Of a stretch of DNA of 5,104 nucleotides, positions 1-5,104 are shown piece by piece. The position numbers were made by a program, and so were the translations under genes. The notes under the pieces were generated by a model. It was not told the DNA's origin. It did no database searches and saw only the letters and a list, made by a program, of their open reading frames with translations. Position 1 is the stretch's first letter; every line of letters starts with the position of its first letter. Where the stretch lies: NCBI GenBank assembly GCA_012510865.1, contig JAAZHF010000217.1, positions 1-5,104 on the forward strand, given 5' to 3'. This stretch comes from Gammaproteobacteria bacterium (GTDB lineage: Bacteria > Pseudomonadota > Gammaproteobacteria > Xanthomonadales > Xanthomonadaceae).

Positions 1-1079
1 ACCTGGTCTTCGGTCCGCAGACCCTGCACCGCCTGCCGGAGCTGCTGCGCGGCCGCCGCGAAACCGGCCTGCCCCAGGTCGACATCAGCTTCCCGGAGAT
101 CGAGAAGTTCGACCGCCTGCCCGAACCGCGGGCGGAAGGCCCGAGCGCGTTCGTCTCGATCATGGAGGGATGCAGCAAGTACTGTTCGTTCTGCGTGGTC
201 CCGTACACGCGCGGCGAGGAGGTCAGCCGGCCGTTCGAGGACGTGCTGGTCGAAGTCCTCCAGCTGGCCGCGCAGGGCGTGCGCGAGGTCAACCTGCTGG
301 GCCAGAACGTCAATGCCTATCGCGGCCCCATGGCGCCCGCCGGCGACGGCGGCAATCCCGCGGGCGAGCCGGAATACGCCGACCTGGGCTTGCTCATCCG
401 CGCCATCGCCGCGATCGACGGCATCGAGCGCATCCGCTTCACCACCTCGCATCCGCTGGAGTTCTCCGATTCGCTGGTCGAGGCCTACCGCGACGTGCCG
501 CAGCTGGCCAACTACCTGCACCTGCCGGTGCAGTCGGGCAGCGACCGCATCCTCGCGGCGATGAAGCGCGGCTACACGGCCCTCGAGTTCAAGCAGAAGA
601 TCAGGAAGCTGCGGGCGGTGCGCCCCGGCATCTCGATCAGCTCGGACTTCATCGTCGGCTTCCCCGGCGAGACCGGGGCGGACTTCGAGAAGACCATGAA
701 GCTGATCGAGGACGTGGGCTTCGACCAGAGCTTCTCCTTCATCTACTCGCGCCGCCCCGGCACGCCGGCCGCCGACCTCGAGGACAACGTGTCCAGCGAG
801 GAGAAGCACGCCCGGCTGGCGCGGCTGCAGGCGCGCATCAACGAGCACGCGGCGGGCATTTCGCGGGCCATGGTGGGCAGCGTGCAGAAGGTCCTGGTCA
901 CCGGGCCCTCGCGCAGGGATCCCGACGAGCTCACGGGCAAGACCGAGAACATGCGCTCGGTGAACTTCGCCGGCCATCCGCGGCTGGTGGGGCAGATGGT
1001 CGACGTTCTGATCACCGCCGCGCTCAGCAATTCCCTGCGCGGCCGGGTCGTGGCGCCCGGGCCGGCCCCGGCGGCCTGA
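1..1079 (+). CDS. miaB: MiaB, tRNA-2-methylthio-N6-dimethylallyladenosine synthase (5' truncated by window edge)
   Basis: The protein is a radical-SAM methylthiotransferase that adds the 2-methylthio group to i6A37 of tRNAs reading UNN codons, in the cytoplasm. The frame is open from base 3 (reading [15 protein letters not shown]) to the TGA at 1077-1079, giving 358 visible residues. About 100 or more N-terminal residues, including the UPF0004 domain with its three cluster-binding cysteines, lie outside the window. The radical-SAM CxxxCxxC motif is GCSKYCSFC, with cysteine codons at 171, 183 and 192. Family signatures LLGQNVNAY (about 294-320), [12 protein letters not shown] (about 519-554) and [12 protein letters not shown] (about 639-674) follow. 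A C-terminal TRAM RNA-binding domain runs from about 873 to 1052. A Gly/Pro-rich stretch just after NVNAY (about 321-374) looks somewhat long for the family. MiaB rather than RimO or MtaB is supported by the phoH-ybeY neighbourhood and the VVPYTRG motif. Confidence 0.96.
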   Translation, partial: LVFGPQTLHRLPELLRGRRETGLPQVDISFPEIEKFDRLPEPRAEGPSAFVSIMEGCSKYCSFCVVPYTRGEEVSRPFEDVLVEVLQLAAQGVREVNLLGQNVNAYRGPMAPAGDGGNPAGEPEYADLGLLIRAIAAIDGIERIRFTTSHPLEFSDSLVEAYRDVPQLANYLHLPVQSGSDRILAAMKRGYTALEFKQKIRKLRAVRPGISISSDFIVGFPGETGADFEKTMKLIEDVGFDQSFSFIYSRRPGTPAADLEDNVSSEEKHARLARLQARINEHAAGISRAMVGSVQKVLVTGPSRRDPDELTGKTENMRSVNFAGHPRLVGQMVDVLITAALSNSLRGRVVAPGPAPAA

Positions 1080-1085
1080 GGAGGA
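1078..1085 (+). promoter_or_regulatory. Strong Shine-Dalgarno of the small membrane-protein gene, overlapping the miaB stop
   Basis: The bases GAGGAGGA begin inside the miaB TGA (1077-1079) and end 5 nt before the GTG at 1091. This is the only textbook Shine-Dalgarno in the window, and it decides the GTG start of the 78-codon gene. Its position on the miaB stop suggests translational coupling to miaB. Confidence 0.75.
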
Positions 1086-1090
1086 CGGCC

Positions 1091-1327
1091 GTGGCCACGA
1101 CCGACCGGCGGCCCCCGGCGCGGCGGCGCGGCGCGGACCCGCTCGGGCTCTGGCTGTGTGGACTGGCGGTGCTGGGACTCGCGCGCGCCTGGCTGTACCT
1201 GGTGCGCGACGGCGCCACCGCCGACCCCGTCGGCTGGACCTGGCTGGGCGGCTCGCTGCTGCTGGCCCTTCTTGGCAGCATCCTCGTGCTGCGCAGCCTC
1301 CTCGGCGCGGACCGCCCGCCGCGCTGA
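1091..1327 (+). CDS. Small two-helix inner-membrane protein, function unknown
   Basis: I do not recognise this 78-residue protein. It starts with GTG at 1091, placed 5 nt after a strong GAGGAGGA Shine-Dalgarno, and ends at TGA 1325-1327. The frame is open much further upstream, but there it overlaps miaB out of frame and is a composition shadow. Visible features are an Arg-rich N-terminus (R6, R7, R11-R13), a first hydrophobic helix at about 18-38, a short polar loop (RDGATADP, 39-46), a second helix at about 48-71 beginning with Trp-rich GWTWLGG, and a basic tail (R68, R75, R78). The positive-inside rule predicts a hairpin with both ends in the cytoplasm. It lies 11 nt after miaB and 49 nt before phoH, so it is probably cotranscribed with miaB. 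E. coli has no counterpart between miaB and ybeZ. The coding call rests on the start signal and the membrane pattern. Confidence 0.72.
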   Translation: MATTDRRPPARRRGADPLGLWLCGLAVLGLARAWLYLVRDGATADPVGWTWLGGSLLLALLGSILVLRSLLGADRPPR

Positions 1328-1361
1328 TCCCGCTTCCACGGCGCGCCAACCCCCGAGGCGC

Positions 1362-1367
1362 TACCCT
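1362..1367 (+). promoter_or_regulatory. Candidate -10 hexamer (TACCCT) in front of phoH
   Basis: The 49-nt gap 1328-1376 contains GCGC followed by TACCCT, 9 nt before the phoH ATG. It resembles the TAnnCT hexamers before ybeY and corC. No convincing -35 box is seen 16-18 nt upstream, where the sequence is only G/C. If used, the transcript would have a leader of 0 to 3 nt. This is a weak call. Confidence 0.3.
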
Positions 1368-1376
1368 TCCCCGCCT

Positions 1377-2402
1377 ATGCCAAGATCCCACCAGCGCGAC
1401 TTCACGCTCGAACCGGCCGACACGGCGCGGCTCGCCAACCTCAGCGGCCCGCTCGACGCCCACCTGCGCCAGATCGAGCTCGCGCTTGGCGTGGAGATCG
1501 GCAACCGCGGCAACGTCTTCCGCGTCACCGGCGGCCACGCCGGCCGCGTCGACGACGCCGAGCGCCTGCTCCGCGAGCTCTACCACGAGGCCGGGGACGA
1601 GACCTTCGACGGGCACGCCATCAACCTCCGCATCAACGCCTGCCGCGCCGCGCGCGAGGACCAGGAGGCGACCCGGCATGCCACCCAGGCGCATCGCGCC
1701 GGCGCGGACTACGTCCCGCAGGAGGTCGCGATCCGGGTCAAGCGCGGCACCATCCGCGGACGCGGCCCGAACCAGCAGAAGTACCTGCACGCGATCGCCA
1801 CCCACGACATCAACTTCGGCGTCGGTCCGGCCGGCACCGGCAAGACCTTCCTGGCGGTCGCCAGCGCGGTCGAGGCCCTCAACGCGGCGCGGGTGCAGCG
1901 CCTGGTGCTGGTCCGGCCCGCGGTCGAGGCCGGGGAGAAGCTCGGTTTCCTGCCCGGCGACCTGTCGCAGAAGGTCGACCCCTACCTGCGGCCGTTGTAC
2001 GACGCCCTGTACGAGATGCTCGGCGTGGAGAAAGTGCTCAAGCTGCTCGAGAAGAACGTCATCGAGATCGCGCCCCTGGCCTACATGCGCTGGCGCACCC
2101 TCAACGATGCCTACGTGATCCTCGACGAGGCCCAGAACACCACCATCGAGCAGATGAAGATGTTCCTGACCCGGCTCGGCTTCGGCAGCACGGCGGTGGT
2201 CACCGGCGACCTCACCCAGGTCGACCTCCCCAGGCAGGTGAAGTCGGGCCTGCGCGACGCGCTCGACGTGCTGCGCGAGGTCGAGGGCGTGAGCTTCACC
2301 TTCTTCGAATCGCGCGACGTGGTCCGCCATCCCCTGGTCGCCAGGATCGTCAACGCCTACGACCGCCGCGACGCGAATGACGCCTCGACGGGCCCGGCGT
2401 AG
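1377..2402 (+). CDS. ybeZ: PhoH-family ATPase YbeZ
   Basis: This 341-residue protein is a cytoplasmic PhoH-type P-loop ATPase (YbeZ), reported as a partner of YbeY and probably an RNA helicase-like factor in ribosome maturation. An N-terminal KH-like region covers about residues 8-90 and is followed by the family motif RGRGPNQQKY (127-136). Walker A is GPAGTGKT (150-157), Walker B is VILDEAQN (247-254) and the sensor-like motif is TGDLTQVDLP (276-285). RPAVEAGEKLGFLPGD (180-195) is also typical. Length is normal for YbeZ. The ATG at 1377 is chosen because conserved sequence starts just after it. The frame is open back to 1158, but that extension is Cys/Pro/Ala-rich and overlaps the preceding gene. 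No Shine-Dalgarno lies at useful distance; a GAGG at 1355-1358 is too far. The stop TAG is 9 nt before ybeY. The paralogous PhoH with a PIN domain is excluded by length. Confidence 0.95.
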   Translation: MPRSHQRDFTLEPADTARLANLSGPLDAHLRQIELALGVEIGNRGNVFRVTGGHAGRVDDAERLLRELYHEAGDETFDGHAINLRINACRAAREDQEATRHATQAHRAGADYVPQEVAIRVKRGTIRGRGPNQQKYLHAIATHDINFGVGPAGTGKTFLAVASAVEALNAARVQRLVLVRPAVEAGEKLGFLPGDLSQKVDPYLRPLYDALYEMLGVEKVLKLLEKNVIEIAPLAYMRWRTLNDAYVILDEAQNTTIEQMKMFLTRLGFGSTAVVTGDLTQVDLPRQVKSGLRDALDVLREVEGVSFTFFESRDVVRHPLVARIVNAYDRRDANDASTGPA

Positions 2403-2405
2403 ACT
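2377..2405 (+). promoter_or_regulatory. Candidate sigma-70 promoter for a leaderless ybeY transcript
   Basis: An ATGACG hexamer (2377-2382, 4/6 to TTGACA) is followed after exactly 17 nt by TAGACT (2400-2405, 4/6 to TATAAT). Counting from a -12 to -7 hexamer, +1 falls on 2412, the A of the ybeY ATG. The stop codon TAG of phoH is the first half of the -10-like box. No Shine-Dalgarno precedes the ATG, which fits a leaderless mRNA. Coupling to phoH translation is the alternative. Confidence 0.42.
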
Positions 2406-2411
2406 CCGGCC

Positions 2412-2894
2412 ATGACCCAGGGCCCGGTCCGCCTCGATGTCTCGGTCGGCTATGCCCTGCCCCGCGCCGGGCTGCCTGCCGCCGTGAGCTTCCGCAAATG
2501 GGTGGCGGCCGCGCTGGCCGGCCGCATCCGCGAGGCCGACCTGGCCATCCGCCTGGTGGACGCCCGCGAGGGCCGGGCGCTGAACCGCCACTACCGTGGC
2601 CGGGACTATGCGACCAACGTGCTGAGCTTCCCGGCCGACCTCCCGGAAGGCCTGCCCGAGGGCGTGCGCCTGCCGCTGCTCGGCGACCTGGTGCTCTGCG
2701 CCCCGGTGGTCGCGCGCGAGGCCCGCGAGCAGGGCAAGCCGCTGGCCGCCCACTACGCCCACCTCACCGTGCACGGGACGCTGCACCTGCTCGGCTGGGA
2801 CCACGGCGCCGACGTCGAGGCGGAGGCCATGGAGCAGCTGGAGCGGGAGATCCTGGCCGGGCTGGGGATCGGCGACCCCTACCACGCCGGCTGA
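2412..2894 (+). CDS. ybeY: YbeY, rRNA maturation and quality-control endoribonuclease
   Basis: YbeY is a single-domain zinc metallo-endoribonuclease (UPF0054) that acts in the cytoplasm in 16S rRNA 3'-end maturation and in decay of defective 70S ribosomes. The 160-residue length is typical. The zinc motif [11 protein letters not shown] (121-131) supplies H121, H125 and H131 in the H3xH5xH pattern; position 129 is Trp where Tyr is common. The conserved substrate-channel region [18 protein letters not shown] (57-74) and the GDLVLC strand (91-96) are intact. The ATG at 2412 is 9 nt after the phoH stop and has no Shine-Dalgarno. The first residues ([12 protein letters not shown]) match the expected first strand, so this start is secure. 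Its place between ybeZ and ybeX is the classical arrangement. Confidence 0.96.
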   Translation: MTQGPVRLDVSVGYALPRAGLPAAVSFRKWVAAALAGRIREADLAIRLVDAREGRALNRHYRGRDYATNVLSFPADLPEGLPEGVRLPLLGDLVLCAPVVAREAREQGKPLAAHYAHLTVHGTLHLLGWDHGADVEAEAMEQLEREILAGLGIGDPYHAG

Positions 2895-2904
2895 ACGGAC
2901 GCGG

Positions 2905-2910
2905 TAAACT
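2905..2910 (+). promoter_or_regulatory. Candidate -10 hexamer (TAAACT) upstream of corC
   Basis: In the 57-nt gap between ybeY and corC, GCGG is followed by TAAACT, 4/6 to TATAAT and an A/T island in G/C-rich sequence. A start near 2916-2917 would give a leader of about 35 nt. I see no -35 box with 16-18 nt spacing, so any promoter would depend mainly on the -10 region. Confidence 0.4.
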
Positions 2911-2918
2911 CCAGTAGC

Positions 2919-2937
2919 CGCCCCTCCCCCCGGGGCG
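2919..2937 (+). other. GC hairpin in the ybeY-corC gap
   Basis: CGCCCC (2919-2924) and GGGGCG (2932-2937) are perfect inverted repeats separated by a pyrimidine loop TCCCCCC (2925-2931). The stem is short but pure G/C. No T-run follows, so it is not an intrinsic terminator. It would lie within the first bases of a corC leader if the TAAACT box is used, ending 14 nt before the ATG. Confidence 0.4.
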
Positions 2938-2951
2938 ACGATACGAGCGAG

Positions 2952-3830
2952 ATGTCCGAGGACGACAGTAGCAGCGGCAGCAGTACCGGCCCGGCGCCGG
3001 ACCACCATGAACGCCGGCGGAGCTGGCTGGAGCGCCTGAGCTCGGCCATCTCCGGCGACCCCAGCTCGCGCGACGACCTCGTCGAGCTCCTGCGTGATGC
3101 CCAGGCCGACGGCCTGATCGAGGCCGACACCCTGCGGATGATGGAAGGCGCGATCGCCGTCTCCGACATGACCGTGGGCGACGTGATGGTCCCGCGCTCT
3201 CAGATGGTCTCCCTTCCGGTCGGCGCCAGGTTCCTCGACCTCATGAAGCAGGTGGTCGAGTCCGGCCACTCGCGCTTCCCGGTCCACGGCGAGGACAAGG
3301 ACGAGATCCTGGGCATCCTGCTGGCCAAGGACCTGCTGCGCGGCGTGGTCGCCGACAACGGCCCGGGCACCATCCGCGAGCTGCTCCGGCCCGCCGTGCT
3401 GATCCCGGAATCGAAGAAGCTCAACGTGCTGCTGCGGGAGTTCCGCCAGTCGCGCAACCACATGGCGATCGTGATCGACGAATACGGCGGCGTGGCCGGG
3501 GTGATCACGATCGAGGACGTGCTCGAGGAGATCGTCGGCGAGATCGACGACGAGCACGACGATGCCGACGACCCGGAGGCGCTGATCGCCGCCCAGGCCG
3601 ACGGCCACTTCGTGGTCGACGCGCTGACCCCGATCGACGATTTCAACGAGCGCTTCGGCGCCGACTTCGACGACGACGAGTACGACACCATCGGCGGCCT
3701 GGTGACCGCGGCCATCGGGCACCTGCCCGAGGCCGGCGAGGAGCTCACCCTGGGCCGCTTCAGCTTCCGGGTCGCCAGCGCCGACGCGCGCCGGCTGCAC
3801 GCCCTGCACCTGTCGATCCATGGCGACTGA
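2952..3830 (+). CDS. corC: CorC/YbeX, cytoplasmic CBS-pair protein
   Basis: The 292-residue protein is the soluble CorC/YbeX type, without the DUF21 membrane domain of CNNM-like transporters. In Enterobacteria it was linked to Mg/Co efflux with CorA, and YbeX is also linked to ribosome metabolism; CBS pairs of this type bind adenosine nucleotides. The N-terminus is Ser/Asp-rich (1-20), then RRRSWLERLSSAISG and a helical DDLVELLRDAQADGLIE segment (41-57). CBS1 starts at VGDVMVPRSQM (75-85) and runs to about 131. CBS2 covers about 145-200 with MAIVIDEYGGVAGVITIEDVLEEIVGEI split across 171-198, followed by an acidic linker. The C-terminal CorC_HlyC domain is about 216-290, with FDDDEYDTIGG at 239-249. 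The ATG at 2952 has only a weak GAG-rich stretch before it. The last 11 nt overlap the next gene. The start fits the family's usual length. Confidence 0.94.
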   Translation: MSEDDSSSGSSTGPAPDHHERRRSWLERLSSAISGDPSSRDDLVELLRDAQADGLIEADTLRMMEGAIAVSDMTVGDVMVPRSQMVSLPVGARFLDLMKQVVESGHSRFPVHGEDKDEILGILLAKDLLRGVVADNGPGTIRELLRPAVLIPESKKLNVLLREFRQSRNHMAIVIDEYGGVAGVITIEDVLEEIVGEIDDEHDDADDPEALIAAQADGHFVVDALTPIDDFNERFGADFDDDEYDTIGGLVTAAIGHLPEAGEELTLGRFSFRVASADARRLHALHLSIHGD

Positions 3831-5049
3831 GGCCCGGGCGCCGGCGCGCGCCCTGCGCGCCGCGGCCCTCGTCCTGCTCGCCCTCGCGGCCCTCTGCGCC
3901 TTGTCGGCGCCGGCCGCGGCGGCGCCGCGGATCGGCGTGGCGACGATGCAGCCCGGCGAGATCTTCTTCGAGCGCTTCGGCCACAACGCGATCATCGTCG
4001 ACGACCCTGCGTCCGGCCCGCCGCTGTCCTACAACTTCGGATTCTTCGATCCGGACGAGCCCGGCTTCCACCTGCGCTTCGTGCAGGGAGCCATGCGCTA
4101 CCGGCTGGCGGTGCTGCCGCTGGCCCAGGACCTGGCCTACTACCGCAGCGTCGGCCGCGGCGTCTCGATCCAGTGGCTGGACCTCGACCCGGAGGCGGCC
4201 GTCGGCCTGGCCGAGAGCCTGGCGGCCAACGCGCGCCCGGAAAACGCGGCCTACGACTACGCCTACTTCCTCGACAACTGCTCGACCCGGGTGCGCGATG
4301 CGCTGGACGCGGCCCTCGGGGGCGTCCTGGCGCGGCACATGCAGGGACGGTCGCAGGGCAACACCTTCCGCAGCGAGGCCGTGCGCCTGGCCCGGCCCGA
4401 TCCCCTGATGGCGCTGGGCTTCGACCTCGGGTTGGGGCCAGCGTCGGACCGGCCGAACGCGCTCTGGGAAGACGCCTTCGTGCCGATGCGGCTGGCCGCG
4501 TCGCTGCGCGACATCCGGCTCGCCGACGGCCGCCCGCTGGTCCGGTCCGAGGAGGTGCTGCTGCCCCACCGGCTGGCGCCGGAGCCCGAGCCACGGCGCG
4601 TCGCCTGGTGGCCCTGGCTGGTCGCGGGACTGGCCCTGGCGGCGCTGGCATGGTCGCAGCGGTCGCGGCCGCGCGCGCTGGCCGCGGCGGCGCTCCCGGC
4701 CTGGTTCCTGTCCGCGGCGCTGGGCGCGCTGATGCTCTACATCTGGTTCGGCACGGCCCACCGCTTCGGCTGGGCCAACCACAACCTGCTGCTGTTCAAC
4801 CCGCTCTGCCTGCTGCTGCTGCCGGGCGCCTGGCGCATCGCCCGGGGCCGGGACGGCGGCCGGGTGTTCGGCCTGCTGCTGCCGCTGGTGGCGGCGATGG
4901 CGCTGCTCGCGCCCTTCCTGCTGTGGATGCCGCAGCAGTCCCAGCGCAACGGGCACTGGGTGGCGCTGGTGCTTCCGCTGCAGCTCGCGCTCGCGGCCGC
5001 GCTGCACGCGCGGGCGGGCCCGCTCCGCCGGCCTGCGACCAAAGGATGA
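3820..5049 (+). CDS. DUF4105 (Lnb-like N-terminal domain) inner-membrane protein
   Basis: The 409-residue protein starts with a hydrophobic signal/anchor (about 11-35, ending in an Ala-rich APAAAAP stretch). A periplasmic DUF4105 domain of about residues 37-250 follows. Its two hallmark motifs are present: RFGHNAIIV (52-60, His55) and YFLDNCSTRVRD (149-160, Cys154), the likely catalytic His/Cys pair of this papain-like fold. Five membrane helices follow at about 264-279, 287-311, 323-339, 349-370 and 380-397, with AHRFGWANHNLLLFNPL (313-329) between and within them, a pattern usual in this family. The one characterised DUF4105 enzyme, Lnb of Enterococcus and Bacillus, moves an acyl chain onto the lipoprotein N-terminal cysteine; activity of Gram-negative members is unknown to me. 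The ATG overlaps corC by 11 nt (ATGGCGACTGA) and has no Shine-Dalgarno, so translation is probably coupled. Family membership is firm, function is not. Confidence 0.88.
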   Translation: MATEARAPARALRAAALVLLALAALCALSAPAAAAPRIGVATMQPGEIFFERFGHNAIIVDDPASGPPLSYNFGFFDPDEPGFHLRFVQGAMRYRLAVLPLAQDLAYYRSVGRGVSIQWLDLDPEAAVGLAESLAANARPENAAYDYAYFLDNCSTRVRDALDAALGGVLARHMQGRSQGNTFRSEAVRLARPDPLMALGFDLGLGPASDRPNALWEDAFVPMRLAASLRDIRLADGRPLVRSEEVLLPHRLAPEPEPRRVAWWPWLVAGLALAALAWSQRSRPRALAAAALPAWFLSAALGALMLYIWFGTAHRFGWANHNLLLFNPLCLLLLPGAWRIARGRDGGRVFGLLLPLVAAMALLAPFLLWMPQQSQRNGHWVALVLPLQLALAAALHARAGPLRRPATKG

Positions 5050-5104
5050 GGCCCCAGGTGTGTCGCAGTGCAGCATTGGCGATTGACCTCGAACGGAGTA
5101 GAAG
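5050..5104 (+). promoter_or_regulatory. Intergenic leader towards a gene beyond the window
   Basis: No terminator hairpin follows the DUF4105 stop. The segment is less G/C-rich than its surroundings. It contains an imperfect inverted repeat, TGTCGCA-G-TGCAGCA (5061-5075, 5 of 7 pairs). It ends with GGAG (5095-5098) plus TAGAAG, which fits a Shine-Dalgarno for a + strand start codon at or just after 5105. TTGGCG (5076-5081) with TAGAAG (5099-5104) at 17 nt would be an alternative promoter reading; the two readings compete. Confidence 0.4.

Noticed and set aside
1059..1068. Perfect GGGCCGGCCC palindrome at the miaB 3' end
   Set aside because: It has no loop space or following T-run and encodes the Pro/Ala tail of MiaB; expected in G/C-rich DNA, so not called as a terminator or operator.
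170..1090. Long + strand frame running through miaB into the small membrane gene
   Set aside because: Within miaB this frame is an Arg/Ala/Gly-rich shadow of a strongly conserved protein. Only the part from GTG 1091 has a ribosome site and membrane pattern.
743..1339. 198-codon - strand frame across the miaB end
   Set aside because: Low-complexity composition shadow opposite the TRAM domain and the small membrane gene, with no motif or start signal.
1158..1376. N-terminal extension of PhoH
   Set aside because: The in-frame upstream segment is Cys/Pro/Ala-rich, unlike the family, and overlaps the small membrane gene; the ATG at 1377 gives the usual YbeZ length.
1156..2118. 320-codon + strand frame overlapping phoH
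   Set aside because: Ser/Arg/Thr/Pro-rich translation without domain features, out of frame with the well-supported PhoH ATPase.
3200..3748. 182-codon - strand frame within corC, very Ser-rich
   Set aside because: Produced by reverse complement of the acidic and G/C-ending codons of the CBS domains; no protein-like signature.
3760..5076. 438-codon open frame on the - strand opposite the DUF4105 gene
   Set aside because: The product is low-complexity Arg/Gln/Gly/Ala-rich with no recognisable domain. It is explained by the G/C-rich third positions of the + strand gene, which has clear family motifs.
5083..5088. TTGACC as a -35 box
   Set aside because: A matching -10 box would fall outside the window and probably inside the next gene, so it cannot be supported here.

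Overview
The window is a compact, very GC-rich stretch with all genes on the + strand and no mobile, phage or CRISPR material. The base composition, the strong G/C bias at third codon positions (which opens long but meaningless antisense frames) and the gene order miaB - small membrane protein - phoH/ybeZ - ybeY - corC/ybeX suggest a high-GC gammaproteobacterium. A Xanthomonadaceae/Lysobacteraceae member such as Lysobacter or Luteimonas is my best guess. The taxon is inferred from pattern, not from a search.

Layout: 1-1079 is the 3' part of miaB (tRNA methylthiotransferase), cut by the window edge. 1091-1327 is an unrecognised 78-residue protein with two membrane helices; it has a strong Shine-Dalgarno that overlaps the miaB stop. 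1377-2402 is the PhoH-family ATPase YbeZ. 2412-2894 is the endoribonuclease YbeY. 2952-3830 is the CBS-pair protein CorC/YbeX. 3820-5049 overlaps the end of corC and encodes a membrane protein with an N-terminal DUF4105 (Lnb-like) periplasmic domain and about five C-terminal helices. 5050-5104 is the start of an intergenic region leading to a gene outside the window.

How the genes fit together: YbeZ, YbeY and YbeX form the conserved ribosome-maturation and quality-control cluster. MiaB modifies tRNA and is its usual neighbour, so the block supports translation fidelity. In E. coli the gene after ybeX is lnt, the apolipoprotein N-acyltransferase. Here that place is taken by a DUF4105 protein, and the only DUF4105 proteins with a known activity (Lnb of Gram-positive bacteria) also N-acylate lipoproteins. 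This is the most interesting point of the window.

A second theme is translation initiation. Only the small membrane gene has a clear Shine-Dalgarno. phoH, ybeY and corC are each preceded by a TAnnCT hexamer resembling a -10 box. For ybeY a -35-like and a -10-like box are spaced so that the predicted transcript starts exactly at the A of the ATG, suggesting a leaderless mRNA. Otherwise the window is ordinary conserved housekeeping DNA, and I see no clear new defence or mobile system.
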